Below, piece after piece: positions 48,199 through 60,315 of a DNA stretch of 64,000 nucleotides. The notes beneath the pieces were generated by a model. The model was not told where the DNA came from. It saw only the letters and a list, made by a program, of their open reading frames with translations, and did not search any database. Every line of letters starts with the position of its first letter. Within the stretch, counting starts at the first letter, position 1. Source of the DNA: Rostrohypoxylon terebratum (lineage: Eukaryota; Ascomycota; Sordariomycetes; Xylariales; Hypoxylaceae); the NCBI GenBank assembly GCA_022497145.1, contig MU385878.1:62001-126000 (forward strand), given 5' to 3'. The position numbers and the translations under genes were made by a program.

Positions 48199-51100
48199 AT
48201 GCCTTCAACTTTCGATCACCTAGATCCGGCTAGGAAGGGAAAGCCTATCAAATCTGCTTACGATAGCGAAACATTCGATGCTAATGTCACTATCCATGTT
48301 GATGGGCTTGTTGGATCGGCTACTATTTCGCCCTGTGGTCGCGATGTCGCCCTTGCATCGTAAGTCGCCAGCATCCCGCCCACCATAAGTAATCAATGTA
48401 TGCTCATTATATATAAAGCCCCGAAGGTCTAGCCATTATCGACCTTGATTCGCCTTATAGCCCTCCACGTCGCTTGAGTAGCCATGGACTACCCTGGCTT
48501 GTGGTCGATGTGCAGTGGTCACCCTTTGCCGCTCGAGACTACTGGGTAGCTTCGACAGCCAACCACCGCTGTCTAGTCTGGAATTTGAATCTGAGAGAAG
48601 ACTCTGCTACGGGCGCCATTGAACATTCTCTTCAGGGTCACAGTAGAGCAATAACCGACGTTAACTTTTCGGCCCATCATCCGGACATCCTCGCCACATG
48701 TGCAGTGGACGGCTTCGTGCATTGTTGGGATTTACGAAGACCTAAGCAACCCGTTTTAACCTTTAGTGACTGGTTTGCCGGGGCCACTCAGGTCAAGTAC
48801 AATCGAAGGGATCCTCACGTACTTGCTTCATCCCACGACCGATGGTTACATATCTGGGATGAAAGGAAACCCTCTGCCCCACTCAAGTCCATTAGCGCTC
48901 ATACTTCCAAGATTTATGGTCTCGATTGGAATCGCTCTCAGTCAACAAAAATTATCACTTGCTCTCTGGATAAAAGCATCAAATTCTGGGACTACAATGA
49001 ATCTGACGAACCAGAAAGAATCATTCGGACAGATTTTCCTGTTTGGCGTGCTCGCCATGCTCCTTTCGGGCGGGGCATGTTAGCCATGCCTCAAAATGAC
49101 CCTGGAAATCTTTACTTGTACGATATCCATCGTGCTGAAGGGGAACCTGTAGACGGCGCAGTCAACCCACACAATATCTTCCCTGGTCACGGAAACCATA
49201 AAGTTAAGGAATTCTTATGGAGGTGCCGTGGAACAATATCCGATGATGGGGTAGACAACCGTGAATTCCAGCTTGTGTCGTGGGGTGAAGACAACTTCCT
49301 ACGTCTTAACAAAGTTGACCAGCCGATTCTAGAGACTATTGGCCATGTCAAAGGTGGCCCGGCTCGTGATATTATTATTACGAGAAAGGGAGCTTCATAT
49401 AAGACCTATCGAGCTATTGATGACCACGCAATCAGAGAAAAAAGAACTGCGACTATGAGTGATCCCCGTCCTGGTAGCGGAGGAAGCCATCTCCCTCGAA
49501 GTGCTCTCACCATGGGAATGCAAACCATGTCATCTCACCATCCGCGTTCTAACGGCAGAGTCTCAAGTTTGAAAGGACCTTCTATGAAAGCGAAGTCTGC
49601 CGCGGGACGAATAATTGATAGGAGCCTGGACCAGCTCGGTTGGATGAAGGGTATCACCATGAGCAAGAAATCAAGGATCATTGGACCGCCTCAAAGAAAA
49701 GAATCCAAAGATTCTACTATGTTTGGGCATAACTTTCATGACGATCATTGGGGAGAACCCGAAACGCTGCAGGAGGAAATCATTCGGGTCAGCCAGCAGA
49801 TGCCGAATGTCAGATTTGACGACGTGAATATGGAGAGTCTAACCATCAAGGCATCTCTAAAAGGACCGTGGGGCGCAGATGGTGAAACGATTTTTATCAA
49901 AGTCACAGTCGATATCCCCCGGAATTACCCAAAATCAAGAATGCCGAGATTTATCATTGAGAAGACGGCATTGATGGGAGACCAGATGCACAAGAAGATC
50001 GATCAAGAGATCCATCAATTAGTAGGCCAGTTCTCAAAGAAGCGGCAAAACTGTCTCGAGGTGGCTTTTAGTTACCTGCTCGGAGAAGTTGACCTCTCAA
50101 CTAGCGATTCCCTTTTTAAGAATGTGAAAGACCTTGATGACGATTTAGGTGGACTCGCTGATGAAAGCTCAAGCGAAGAGGAAGATAACGATATTCCTGC
50201 AGGCGGCTCTGCGACTATGTCTCAAGAACTGACTGCTAGCACCGAGCTCGATGCTACACTTGCACCAACTAATCGGCCTACAATGCCACCAATGCCCCGG
50301 TTATGCGGCTGCCGATGGTCGAATGACGGAAGATTGGTCTGTTTCTTCCCTACCAAGGAAGAGAAAGCTAGGGTTTCCTTTTTCGCGGCCAGTGACACGT
50401 ATAGGGAACGTCCGAAGGGGGAGCCCAGCTTTGCGGGATTTGGCAGACTTCAACAAGAATCATCGGCTCCAAGGAACAGGTACACAAATGACGACGTTTC
50501 CGCAACCGAGGATCAATCCGAATCAGATGAGGGTGAAGAATCCTCTAGCTCGAGCGACTCGGAAACTACATATATGCACAAAATAAATATGTGGTATCTG
50601 CCAGGACGGCGCTTTAGGAAGACGTTCAGCGGAAGCTATTCTATGCACTCAAGTGGTGGAGGAACCGGCATTGGTACGGGTACTGGGACCGGAACAAGTA
50701 GACGTCGTCCAGGCAAGCCCAAAAACATCATTTCTATTTACAATGTCGCCAATGAACTGCCATCTAAGCAAGAATTTGCTCGCGAATATTGCATCTTCGG
50801 AGACGGTCCAGACGTATGTGAACAGAATGCTGCGATAGCAGAGAAATATGGTCGATCGGATCTGGTGGACGTTTGGAACTATGCAGCATTACTACTCCGC
50901 AAGGATATCCAACTTGAACTCCTGGGGGACGGCCATGGGAAAGAGTCGATACTTATTATCGCTAGAGACGCAATTTCCCGCTTTGGTGACACCAAGCCAC
51001 CATCCAATAATTCGGACACCTCACTCACGGGTCGGGTGAAGTGGGGATATCACCCCCTGGCCAAGGATTTGATCGATAATCTTTTTGATTATTTCGAGAA

Positions 51101-52748
51101 GATGGGCGACGTACAAATGCTCGCTATGCTTTCTTGCATATTTAGTGAATCAACGACTGAAGATAGCGTTGCCTATGCAGAATCCCACCTCACTCAACCG
51201 GAAACGCCACTTCCAATGAAAGCTCCAGCATTCTCGCTAGATTATTTCCCTACGGATCATTCGCTCTGGCATCCTAATTATAATCACAAGAGCCAGGCAA
51301 ATTCGGCAATTTCCACTCCTAAAACATTGCATACGCCGTTAAATATCTCTGGCTCATACGGATCTGTTGAAGACGGGCCATGGAACGGTGATCCAAAATC
51401 CAACTCTTACTCGTGCGGGGAAACGCCACCGCCAACAACGCCACGAGAACCCAACGGAGATCCGACGCAGAGCTTGGCTACGTCACCTGATAACAGGTTA
51501 TTAAGTCGCGCCAATACTGCCTTAACTGCGGGTCTAGCTAGTTTCCCTAGGGCTTTTCAGAGTGTTGCGTCGACGTCCCCTCCGGGTCGGAAACGCCCCA
51601 GTCCTGGAGAAACATTTCTTTCCGGCCTTGCCCCGACTAACATCACATGGGGTGCTTCAACTATTCTTGGTCCTACATCTGAGCCGTCAGGCACCGCACG
51701 CAATTCATACTCCGACGATGAGTCGCGAAACGATGACAACTTACCGCTCTTGTGTTATGGTATTTCCACAGAACTAGAAGACCAGTCTATATTCGACGAT
51801 GATGGATGGCTTGGTGTGCCTTTTCTCGAGCCTTCCCGCTATGCCGTACATGCGAGCTATCGTCATGCATACGCTGAGATGCTACAGATGTGGGGTCAGC
51901 CTTTGTCACGTCTTGAAATACTAAAATTCAACGTCCTCAGAGAGGATCCTTCCGCCCCCGAAGCAACCGACTACGCAGCCTCGGCAGCTACTAGCTTCCA
52001 CGATTCGTATCATAGCACGGAGAATCCGAATCATGGCTCACGTCCGCATGGAGCTACTTCACCTATTGTGTTAGGCAAGAAGGAGCTATTGCAATCGTTG
52101 GTCTCCTCCGGCCGCGGACTCGATGTAACAGGTATCTGCCGCGTGCACGAGACTCATCTTGACCCTGTGCGGCAAACTCACGCCAGCGCAACGTTTGGAG
52201 GCGCAGTGGGTACTTGTGAGCGCTGCAAACGCACGCAGATGCAATTATCCTGCGTGTTCTGCAATGAACCGATCGATGCACTCTACCCACCTTGTTTATC
52301 ATGTGGATGTGCTTGTCACGATGCTTGCATGGCGGAATGGCACGAGTCGGGCGAAACTGAATGTCCGGCCGGCGACGAATGCGACTGTGTCGAAGAGGCA
52401 AACACCGGTCAAGTAGAGACGTGGGCGGCCATGATGGGGGCCCTCCGCCAAGGCAAGATCCGCAAGCCTTCGGACGGCGATGTAGATGGCGGTCGACTAA
52501 CTGACAAGCGTCATTCGATCGGACACCTCGACTGGGAGACTATAGCTAGCGGTGCCTACATGCCCCTTGTGGACGGGCAGGGGAAACCGTTACCGGAACA
52601 ATCCCAGCCGCCGCCGCAGTTCCACAACCCGATTTCAGCTGCTAAGATCAACCTCGAGAACAGACTTAGAAGATCCGCGAGTAATTGGGGGAGCACGACA
52701 TCATTGAGGAAAAAACCAGGGGGTTCCGGGCTAAGTAGTAGGAGGTAA
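48199..52748 (+). CDS. mtc5: Mtc5/WDR59-type SEA (GATOR2) complex subunit
   Basis: Large scaffold of the SEA complex on the vacuole, which regulates TORC1 in response to amino acids. Exons 48199-48359 and 48419-52748 give 1496 residues. The N-terminal propeller has clear WD repeats: HCWDLR, LHIWDER and IKFWDYN endings, with GHSRAITDVNFSAHHPDILATC typical of WDR59. An RWD domain lies near residues 495-610 (ETLQEEIIRVSQQMPNVRF onward), and a C-terminal RING-like zinc cluster near 1320-1378 has CERC, CVFC, CLSCGCACHDAC and CPAGDECDC. That WD40-RWD-RING order is diagnostic. Low-complexity segments include a GTGTGTGTS run near 50670-50700 and acidic Ser/Glu blocks. The gene is divergent from ubc13. 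Confidence 0.94.
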
Positions 52749-53268
52749 AAAGTCTCTAACTTATGAGCTTACAGCTTGTATGTTTATGGTGTACGAATAC
52801 AAGAGGATGACGACTAATGGGAGGCAATCTGCTGGTGCAACATACTTGTTTATCATAGGGAGCGGGAGTTCTGGGTTTGGAGGACATTTGCAAGTGTAGA
52901 ATCAAGGCTCGTTGGCAATTTGTCACTTTTCTGGAGCGAGGTTTACTGAAAAACACGGCAACGCCCCTTTTTTCTTTTTTCATGTTCTGACAAAAATCCT
53001 GGATTAGTCAATGAATCAACTTTCAACTTTCGATACACTTGGTTTTGACAGGCCTGTTAGAGGACTTGTTTTTTCAACGCCACTCTCACTTTGTGATTTC
53101 GACCGTCTCTTTTTATTTTGCCTTCGAGAAAGCTCGATACTGAACCCCAACTGAACCAAGACTAGAAGGAATAGTTGTCGTATACTCTTCATGGACAAAG
53201 CCCTCGAAAAACCCGCCATAGCGTTCTACTAACTTGAGGAAGTATCTATGTCTTTGGACTCCAGACGC
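52749..53268. other. Intergenic between mtc5 and the cysteine-rich gene
   Basis: Convergent 3' space. No gene supported; small minus-strand frames at 52756-52983 and 53016-53219 have no recognisable content. Confidence 0.45.
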
Positions 53269-53559
53269 CTAACACGAGCACATTTGCACACACCGACTTG
53301 TCGGGTCCGCGTGGCAGCTGACTTGGCCGTTGGAGCACGTGCATAGGTCCTGGCACGGGTAATCGAGGCCGCCGGAACATGACATGCGGCGAAACAGGAC
53401 CCCGGGATCGGCGCTGGGGAGCGCGGAGACGGATGCGGCGGCGGCGAGGAGGAGGGGGAGGAGTTGGAACTAGATAGGTAATTCATGTGAGTATTTATAT
53501 CAGTCCCATTAGGGGTAAAGGAGGGAAGGAGAAGGGTCGAAACGTTTAGATACCTTCAT
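53269..53559 (-). CDS. Small secreted cysteine-rich protein (8 Cys), spliced
   Basis: Not visible as a single frame. Minus-strand exon 1 is only ATG AAG (53559-53554), followed by an 84-nt intron with GTATCT donor and CTATCTAG acceptor; exon 2 runs 53469-53269. The product is 68 residues. It starts with a textbook signal peptide (MKFQLLPLLLAAAASVSA), then a short segment with an Arg-Arg pair that could be a Kex2 site, and a mature part of about 36 residues with eight cysteines spaced C-x7-C-x3-C-x1-C-x6-C-x7-C-x3-C-x1-C. The even cysteine number and symmetric spacing suggest four disulphides. The competing 85-codon unspliced frame in this region is Ser/Pro/Arg-rich and has no such structure. 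Function unknown; effector-like or defensive roles are possible but unproven. Confidence 0.75.
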
Positions 53560-54627
53560 TTCTGCGATATCCGGTAGGAATCAATCTTTCTTGTTGGTTT
53601 ATAGGCGAGTATTCTTCGTGCGAAGGAGGTATGTATGAGGAAATGCAATCAAGGTTGAGAATTGCGACAGATGAGACAGAGCCGATTTAAACTTATCCCA
53701 GTCCTACGCCAGTTGAGATCGAGATCGAGGCAAACAGCTACTTCCGCCTCTGACCCGATCTGACCTGACATCAGCCTTCTCTCACCTCACTCCATCCCGG
53801 TTTCCCCGGTGCATGTTTGGCATTAACAGCTGCGCCGGAATTATGCTCGATGCAGAAAGGGGAAGGGAAATCGATCATTCCCATTACACAACGCTGTGAT
53901 CTTTCGAGTTGGGTGTAACCCGGAGCCTCCCTACGTACTTGAGGTTTGTGCATTTGTGATTAGGGGATGGGAGTTGGGATATATTCAGTTTAACCGGGAG
54001 GGCGGATACGATGTTGCAATGACGAAGAGGTCGGTGTTTGTTTGAGCAGGTTGCAGATGCGACATTGTCATTCATCATTTCGCAAGAAAGTGTTTGGTAT
54101 ATCATAACGAAATAGGTAAGCGTGCATAGTAAATGATATTATTTTCTACAAATGTATCTCTAAGAATAGTCTCATACGAGGTTGTTCTTTGAGTAGCTAC
54201 CGACTTATATGTGCCTGTCTAGGTAGCCACAAGACTACCGTGATTGGGGCATAAACTGCGATCTTAGGTGACGGTCGGAACAACACATATGGTCCTACCA
54301 ACATCAAGGAACTCAAGTTTGATGAAGCCAAATCCATCAACGGATGAAACGACAAATAGACATTCTTCCGCCTATATGCTACGGAGGAGGTCAGAATGAC
54401 GTTGGATGATCACCATTCCTTTACTTTAGGCAATTAGTAACGAACTCTAGAACAGGGGCGGATTGTCAGTATTGGACAGAGGCATCTTGGGGCTATGTCG
54501 TTGATCCCGGCTTGGCACCAGGTAGGCATTTCCATAGTGTTGTCCAATGGATTGAAAGTACCGCAATATCTGATTACTTTACCCCTTTTTTGAGCCCTAG
54601 GGTGAGAAAACCCATACTAACATCAAT
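53560..54627. other. Intergenic upstream of the cysteine-rich gene
   Basis: Holds the promoter of the secreted protein and the 3' side of glutamate decarboxylase. Open frames at 53771-53953 and 53884-54105 show no supporting features. Confidence 0.45.
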
Positions 54628-56447
54628 TCAGCACACGCTCCTATGAATACCATCAGCCAGTTTTTTCACCTCCCCTTCGATTCCCTTCGCATCGCGGTTA
54701 GGTCTGCTATCCCCCGCCGGTTTCTGCTTCCGTAGGATCGACAGGTCAACCTCGTCATTATCAATAAGGGTCTGCGTCACAGACACCAGGTCGGCGATAA
54801 GCCGGTCGAGCAAGTCTAAAGTCATAGACTCGCGCACGACAACCCTCAAGATCTCAGTCTTGTCCTCCGTAGGTGGAAGTGCATAGTTAGGGATGATCCA
54901 CTGTCTTGCGCGCATAAGAAGTGAGACCGACTCTTGCTTGATATGTGGAAATTCCTTCCTGAACTCATCCGTGAGCCGGAATGAAACGACCGGTAGGCCA
55001 GCCACATAATCGGCCGAGGTCTCTCTCTCTTCACCTACTCTAGCATGTTTGGTGGTTGAGACTACACCTTTAGCGGCGGAAGCATTGCGATGAATATCCG
55101 AAACGCAGGTGTACCAGCCCGTGGCTTCGAGGCTCTTGGATAAGAGGCGAGCATTCCGGAGACAATTCTCCATGATTTCGCGATAGCCATTGAAGCCGAG
55201 ATGAATCAAGTTATAGTACTGCGCAATTACCTGTGCTCCTGGTCGTGAGAAATTAAGAGTAAATGACTTCTCTGTGCCACCTAAGTAGTGCAGTTCGAAA
55301 ATGAGGTGCTGTGGCAGAAAAGCCTCATCCCGCCAGACGATCCAGCCCACGCCCGCGTAGACGAGACCATACTTGTGACCCGAGACGTTGATAGATTTAA
55401 TACGCGGTAGCTCAAAGTTCCTTAAACGTATTAGCAAGATTTAAAGATGATTTGTGAGGCACCCACCACTTCAGTCCACCGGCCTGCGCATAGGTAAAGG
55501 GCGCAACGAAGCCCCCTGAAGCGGCATCTACATGGATGGGGATATCAACGCCCGTCTCCTCCTGATACTTATCGAGGACCTCAGAAACTTCCTGTACCGG
55601 CTCGTAGTGACCGGTATACGTGCTACCCATGATAACGAATACCCCAATAGTATTCTCATCCACATTCTGACGAACAAGTTCCGGATCCAGGCGATACTTG
55701 CTCTCCTTCGAGACGGGAAGAATGCGCGCTTCAACATCAAAGTAGCGGGCGAATTTCTCGAGTGCTACTTGCGCATTAGAACCCATCAAGATATTCGGGT
55801 TTGAAGCGTCAAGGCCCTCTGCTTTGCGGTGTTCCTGCCAACGACGCTTCATAGCTAGGCCACCTAGATGAATAGCCTCTGAGGATCCCGTGGTGGCGGA
55901 CCCGACCGCCTTCTCGCTCTTCTTAGCCCCCCAGAGATGAGCGAGGATGCTGACGCACCGCTCGTGCAGAGACATCATAGCCGGGTACTCATCATTATCT
56001 GCCAGGTTCTTGGACAAATTCTCCATCATCAGCTGGTTCGCATTCGGCTCCATATAGGTCCCGACGAAACTGACAACACGTTCAGCACTCCCGATGTCCA
56101 AGCCCCGTGAACTAAGAGTAAACATCTTTTACCTGGCAAGATTCAGATTTGGCTTCCCGTCAAGATCTAACTCATCGCGTATCAACTGATACGCCGTATC
56201 AGCGGGCGCACCCTCTTTCGGAATCTGATACTTGGGCACATCTGTCTCGCTCGCATACTTCGTCCCGTAGGGCGTGAGATGAGAGGTGGTCATCTTTTGT
56301 CGAAGCTGGCGGCCATTCTCGGTAAGGTGGGCATCGTGAAGGCGCTCCACGAGCTCCTCCGGGTCAATCTACAAAGAATTCTGTTAGCCGCGATGATAGT
56401 GTGAGGTGACTTTAGGTACCTTTACCTACATGACGTGCTAGAGACAT
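54628..56447 (-). CDS. gad: Glutamate decarboxylase (PLP-dependent)
   Basis: Converts L-glutamate to GABA and CO2, the first step of the GABA shunt, often tied to stress and conidiation. Minus-strand exons 56447-56430, 56368-56133, 56069-55467 and 55420-54628 give 549 residues. The first exon encodes just MSLARH. The catalytic core includes TYMEPNANQLM, GSATTGSSEAIHLGGLAMKRRW, HVDAASGGFVAPF and the PLP lysine in SINVSGHKYG (about Lys302), followed by GWIVWRDE. The intron between exons 2 and 3 is only recognisable from the conserved LNLASFVGTYMEP junction. An apparent Ser/Lys-rich insert (SAAKGVVSTTKHARVGEERE) sits in the C-terminal domain. No obvious calmodulin-binding tail is seen. Confidence 0.94.
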
Positions 56448-57753
56448 GTTGCTTTGTTTATTTGTTTGTCGATATACAAACTCACGAGAACGAGCCAACC
56501 AAAATGTCGAAATAATTCGGTGTCAAAGTCAAGACATTTGTAGAAATTCATTTTATAAATGTTAATATTTATAGCTCTGTTTTCTATTAGATAACTCCTG
56601 CTCTTTTGGAAAGGATTTGGGCAGCTTCCAGATAAACTGTGTGAGGTTTAACTATGACGGAGGGTGACGTAACCACTGGTAATACAGAGAAAGCTACAGC
56701 CATACACACTGTTGGTAACGTTACGTAATCAAGAGATCGAAAGGGGATTTTCATGTTTTAGTTATGAACATTGTTCAAGTCTCAAGAAATACAATATCTT
56801 TTCCTACCACACCACTAAAAACCCAAGGAAATACATGAAATACATATCTTGGTCGTACAGCGTAGGCCAATTTAAGGTATGAATTAGTAGGTAATTATAT
56901 ATCAGTCAAAATTTTAGCAAATATGAATTTACGAATGATAATCATTTAACTCAACGAGTCGCTGGTTTATTTGACCCAACAACTGCCTAGGTTAGGACCT
57001 AGGACCTAGGACTAGGTGTTATGCCCCTTTACTGTAGTGGGGCTGTTCTAGGTAAATGTCCTCCCCCGAACCCCTCATAGTTCAACAACAATATAAGACT
57101 TGTGCGCATACAATCTATTATGATTTCGAGGCGATATAGAATAATTACAAGAGAAATGATTTAATACGTGGATCATATAGTAGACTTTGTACGAAATAGT
57201 GTCAACATATCTTAAAAATGGGGTTGAACAAAGAAAAAAAAGAATAAGCGGGAGCTGGGGGTAATGAGAGTATATACTAGGTAAACCATTTTGACAACAA
57301 TTGTAATTATGTTCCAACTTCCCTACGAAGCCATACGCTTGCCACAGTTTTGTGTGTTGATTCGAGATTCGCAGTATCAGTTCAATCGTAGACCTACGAG
57401 GGTTCGCCTGTGTTAAAAGCAACCACCTTCTGCTTTCAGCAACCTCGTGATACTGTGAAAGAAAGGTACCGGATCCGAGGCCACCTCCAAGGCTTTGTTG
57501 AAGATAGCGAGGCACCATCCGTCCTAAATTGTAGCTCGAGAAGCTTTTAGCAACTTTGATCTTCGTACAGATGTAGACAAAGGTGCAAAACCCAGTCCCG
57601 GACGCAGACTCTGCAATCTTGGCTTCTTTGTGCCGATATCTAGCCAAAATAAAATCTCGTTAAGCTCAGGGTTAGCCCTCTAGCTACCAGCTCATATATC
57701 CGTGAGATTCCCTATACGACTTTCCCCTCTCGCAAAGAGCTAACGATATCGTC
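56448..57753. other. Divergent intergenic region, gad / coiled-coil membrane gene
   Basis: No gene supported. One copy of the dispersed motif at 56997-57010 lies in a cluster of overlapping CCTAGGA units (56986-57016). A minus-strand frame of 190 codons at 57075-57647 has no recognisable domain and I do not call it. Confidence 0.4.
56997..57010. repeat. Dispersed palindromic motif, copy 6 (extended)
   Basis: ACCTAGGACCTAGG embedded in a longer run of TAGGACC units from about 56986 to 57016, which looks like a local tandem expansion of the same core. Confidence 0.8.
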
Positions 57754-60315
57754 ATGGCATCGGCAGACGAAACAGATACTTGGGCCCTGGGCCTCAACTT
57801 TATCACCGGCCACCTCGTCGATCAGCTGATCGACGACCAAAAGCTTGTTTCACTCAACCCGGGTGTTGATAAGGGAAGAACTGTCGCAGCTCTCCGTGCC
57901 CTTCTCGAGAAAGTACTGGTGCCGTTCGCCGAGCGCCGAGAAGGGGCGATCAGAGAAAAATTGAGAAAGGCAGAGGCAAACCTCGTGAGAACCGAAGGTG
58001 AATTCAAACATACAAGAGAGAGAATGAGAAACATCGAGGAACAGGCAAGCAGAGAGAAGAACGAATTTGTGTTGACTGAGGAAGCATACACCCGTCAGAT
58101 TAAAGACCTGAGCGATAGTCACCATCTCGCTCTACAGGGGTGCGACCAAGAAATTATGGATAGAGATACTGAAATTGACAATCTAAAAGATCAGATCAGG
58201 AGTCTCGAGAGAGAGATGAAAAAGAGAGAGGCAGAAAAGAAAGATAACAGCGCCGCTACGGAGGATTATATCACTCAACTCCAAGATAAGTACGAGGAAT
58301 TACAGACAAACCACGATAAGCTTGATGCGCAAGTTGTCAAGCTCAAGACAACCGTCCGCGAAAGGGAGAACATGATACACCAAGACCGTAGTGATCTCAA
58401 CAAATTAATGGGAAACGCCGGCAAAAAGGATGCCGAACTAAACAAATTACGTTCTGAAGTTCGGGCGGGGATGAATCTCCATGCGAATCTAACACGTCAG
58501 GTAGTAAATTTGGAGAAGTTGACGAAAGCGCAACAGGACGACATGGAAGATAAGAAGAAGACGATAGACCAGCTAAAGAAAGATATGGAGGAGTATACTA
58601 AGAAGAGTGTCAGTAGTAAAAGCAAGAGTAGCACAACAGATTCGTCGGGACCTCGTGGAACAGGAAATCTAGATGATGAATTACGACTGACTCAACAGAA
58701 CGAGGAAATCGAAGAGTTGACCAAAGAAAATGACGCTCTAACCGCGCGGGTTGACCAGAATGATAAAGAGATTGCTAGACTTCAAGAAAGGATCGACAGG
58801 CTACAGAAGGATCTCGAGGAGTCAAAAGACGCCGAGGAAAAGGCGACCCAGCAAGTGAGAGAACTGGAGAATCAGGCCAAGGAAGCCGCCGATAAGTTCA
58901 AAGCAGATGTAGAGAAGTTGGAGAGGGAACGAGACGACCTTGAAGTCACTCTTAGAAGGCTACGGCAAAAGAATGACGAAGATTCAAAGGAACTCACCCG
59001 GCTTCAGAATAGTGAACAGACACTTCAGAAACGTGAGCGAGAGTTGCAGTCTGAGTTAAAGAACAGGGCTCAGAAGATTAGGAGATTAGAAGAGGAACTT
59101 GATCGGTTGAGGAAGGATATAGCAGACGGCAATACTGCCAAGCAGGACGATCTTACGAAGTTGGAAGACGAGCTCAATAAGACCAAGGCCGAGCTTGAGG
59201 CTCTGCGCAAGGACTACGATGATCTGGTGAAGAGGACCCCGTCTGACAATGATGAGATCAAGAGGCTTCGTGATCGGTTAGCGGAAGTGAATCGAGAATT
59301 AGAAGAGAATCGCAACCAATGTGACCGACAAAAGAAAGATCTAGAGGATCAAATCTCATCCGCCAATGATGAAATAAAGAGGCTTCGTGAAGAACTAGCA
59401 GAAGCGACCCAAGATCTTCAGGAGAGCCGCGCCGAGAACGACCGACTAAGGGACGATTTCGAGAGGCAAATTGAAGAGTTGACTGAGAAGCTAAGGGAAA
59501 CAGAGTCTCGAGCGAAAGAGATGAGGACCGTAGCCGACGAACATCTCTCCCAAACTAAGAAGGGTGACGACGATCTCATCGAGTTCTACGATCAGCTCTT
59601 TGCCTCATTACAACAACACGCTCGAGAATACCAGGACACGTTTGCTGAACAGGTCAAGATCAACCAGGCAACGAAAGAGCAGTACACGGAGAGGCTTGGT
59701 CTGATGGATGAGGAGATCTCAAAGAACCCTGGCACATCCCAGGCGACCATCAAGAGAGCAGCTGGGGTGAGAAAAGAGGTTGATCGCTTGGCGAGCCTCA
59801 TTGCAACCCTCCAGGCCGAAGTTGACTGGTTCGATGACGCGCTCCGGAGCTTCGGGGAGGCACGAGACAGAACGGCGGCAAATGCGGCACGGACCTTCGC
59901 GGATGCGGAAGCGGCCAGGCTACGGCTCGCGCAAGTGATGACAGGACAGGCACAGGCACAGGATAGACAGCCACTCACCGCCCTTGGAACGGTCGTACCG
60001 TCAGGAATACTCAAAGCCTTTGGTGGAAGATATGGAGGACTCCTCCTCGGAACGAATGTCGTCTCCATTCTCGTCTTTATCGTGATGACGATTGCAACAG
60101 GGCGCGAGTATAGTGCGTTTATGCTGGCTAACCAGCCAGTCAGGAGAGCATTAGTCGCTGCCGCCCATGATAACTGGATGCTTGTGCTGAAGGCACCACA
60201 GTTCGAATTCTTCTGGGAATTTATCTTCGTTTTATTTGCCGCTATAGCTGGATACTTTAGTCGGTCTATGGGAACGATGACCTCTTTTGTACGTAGGCTA
60301 GGTCCTAGGACCTAG
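57754..60315 (+). CDS. Long coiled-coil protein with two C-terminal membrane segments
   Basis: Intronless 853-residue protein. A short N-terminal globular part (residues 1-60, DTWALGLNFITGHLVDQLID) is followed by an almost uninterrupted charged coiled coil from about 60 to 620, with internal repeats such as NDEIKRLRDRLAEVNRELEE and NDEIKRLREELAEATQDLQE. Two hydrophobic segments lie near 761-785 (LGTNVVSILVFIVMTIA) and 819-838 (FFWEFIFVLFAAIAGYF). The layout suggests a membrane-anchored tether or spacer with a long cytosolic rod. I do not recognise a family. The stop codon falls inside a copy of the dispersed palindrome, so the last residues (RRLGPRT) are encoded by it. Confidence 0.8.
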   Translation: MASADETDTWALGLNFITGHLVDQLIDDQKLVSLNPGVDKGRTVAALRALLEKVLVPFAERREGAIREKLRKAEANLVRTEGEFKHTRERMRNIEEQASREKNEFVLTEEAYTRQIKDLSDSHHLALQGCDQEIMDRDTEIDNLKDQIRSLEREMKKREAEKKDNSAATEDYITQLQDKYEELQTNHDKLDAQVVKLKTTVRERENMIHQDRSDLNKLMGNAGKKDAELNKLRSEVRAGMNLHANLTRQVVNLEKLTKAQQDDMEDKKKTIDQLKKDMEEYTKKSVSSKSKSSTTDSSGPRGTGNLDDELRLTQQNEEIEELTKENDALTARVDQNDKEIARLQERIDRLQKDLEESKDAEEKATQQVRELENQAKEAADKFKADVEKLERERDDLEVTLRRLRQKNDEDSKELTRLQNSEQTLQKRERELQSELKNRAQKIRRLEEELDRLRKDIADGNTAKQDDLTKLEDELNKTKAELEALRKDYDDLVKRTPSDNDEIKRLRDRLAEVNRELEENRNQCDRQKKDLEDQISSANDEIKRLREELAEATQDLQESRAENDRLRDDFERQIEELTEKLRETESRAKEMRTVADEHLSQTKKGDDDLIEFYDQLFASLQQHAREYQDTFAEQVKINQATKEQYTERLGLMDEEISKNPGTSQATIKRAAGVRKEVDRLASLIATLQAEVDWFDDALRSFGEARDRTAANAARTFADAEAARLRLAQVMTGQAQAQDRQPLTALGTVVPSGILKAFGGRYGGLLLGTNVVSILVFIVMTIATGREYSAFMLANQPVRRALVAAAHDNWMLVLKAPQFEFFWEFIFVLFAAIAGYFSRSMGTMTSFVRRLGPRT

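Noticed and set aside
53229..53486. 85-codon unspliced minus-strand frame
   Set aside because: Different phase from the spliced cysteine-rich protein, which has a signal peptide and ordered cysteines.
57075..57647. 190-codon minus-strand frame
   Set aside because: Runs through AT-rich promoter DNA of the coiled-coil membrane gene; composition not protein-like.
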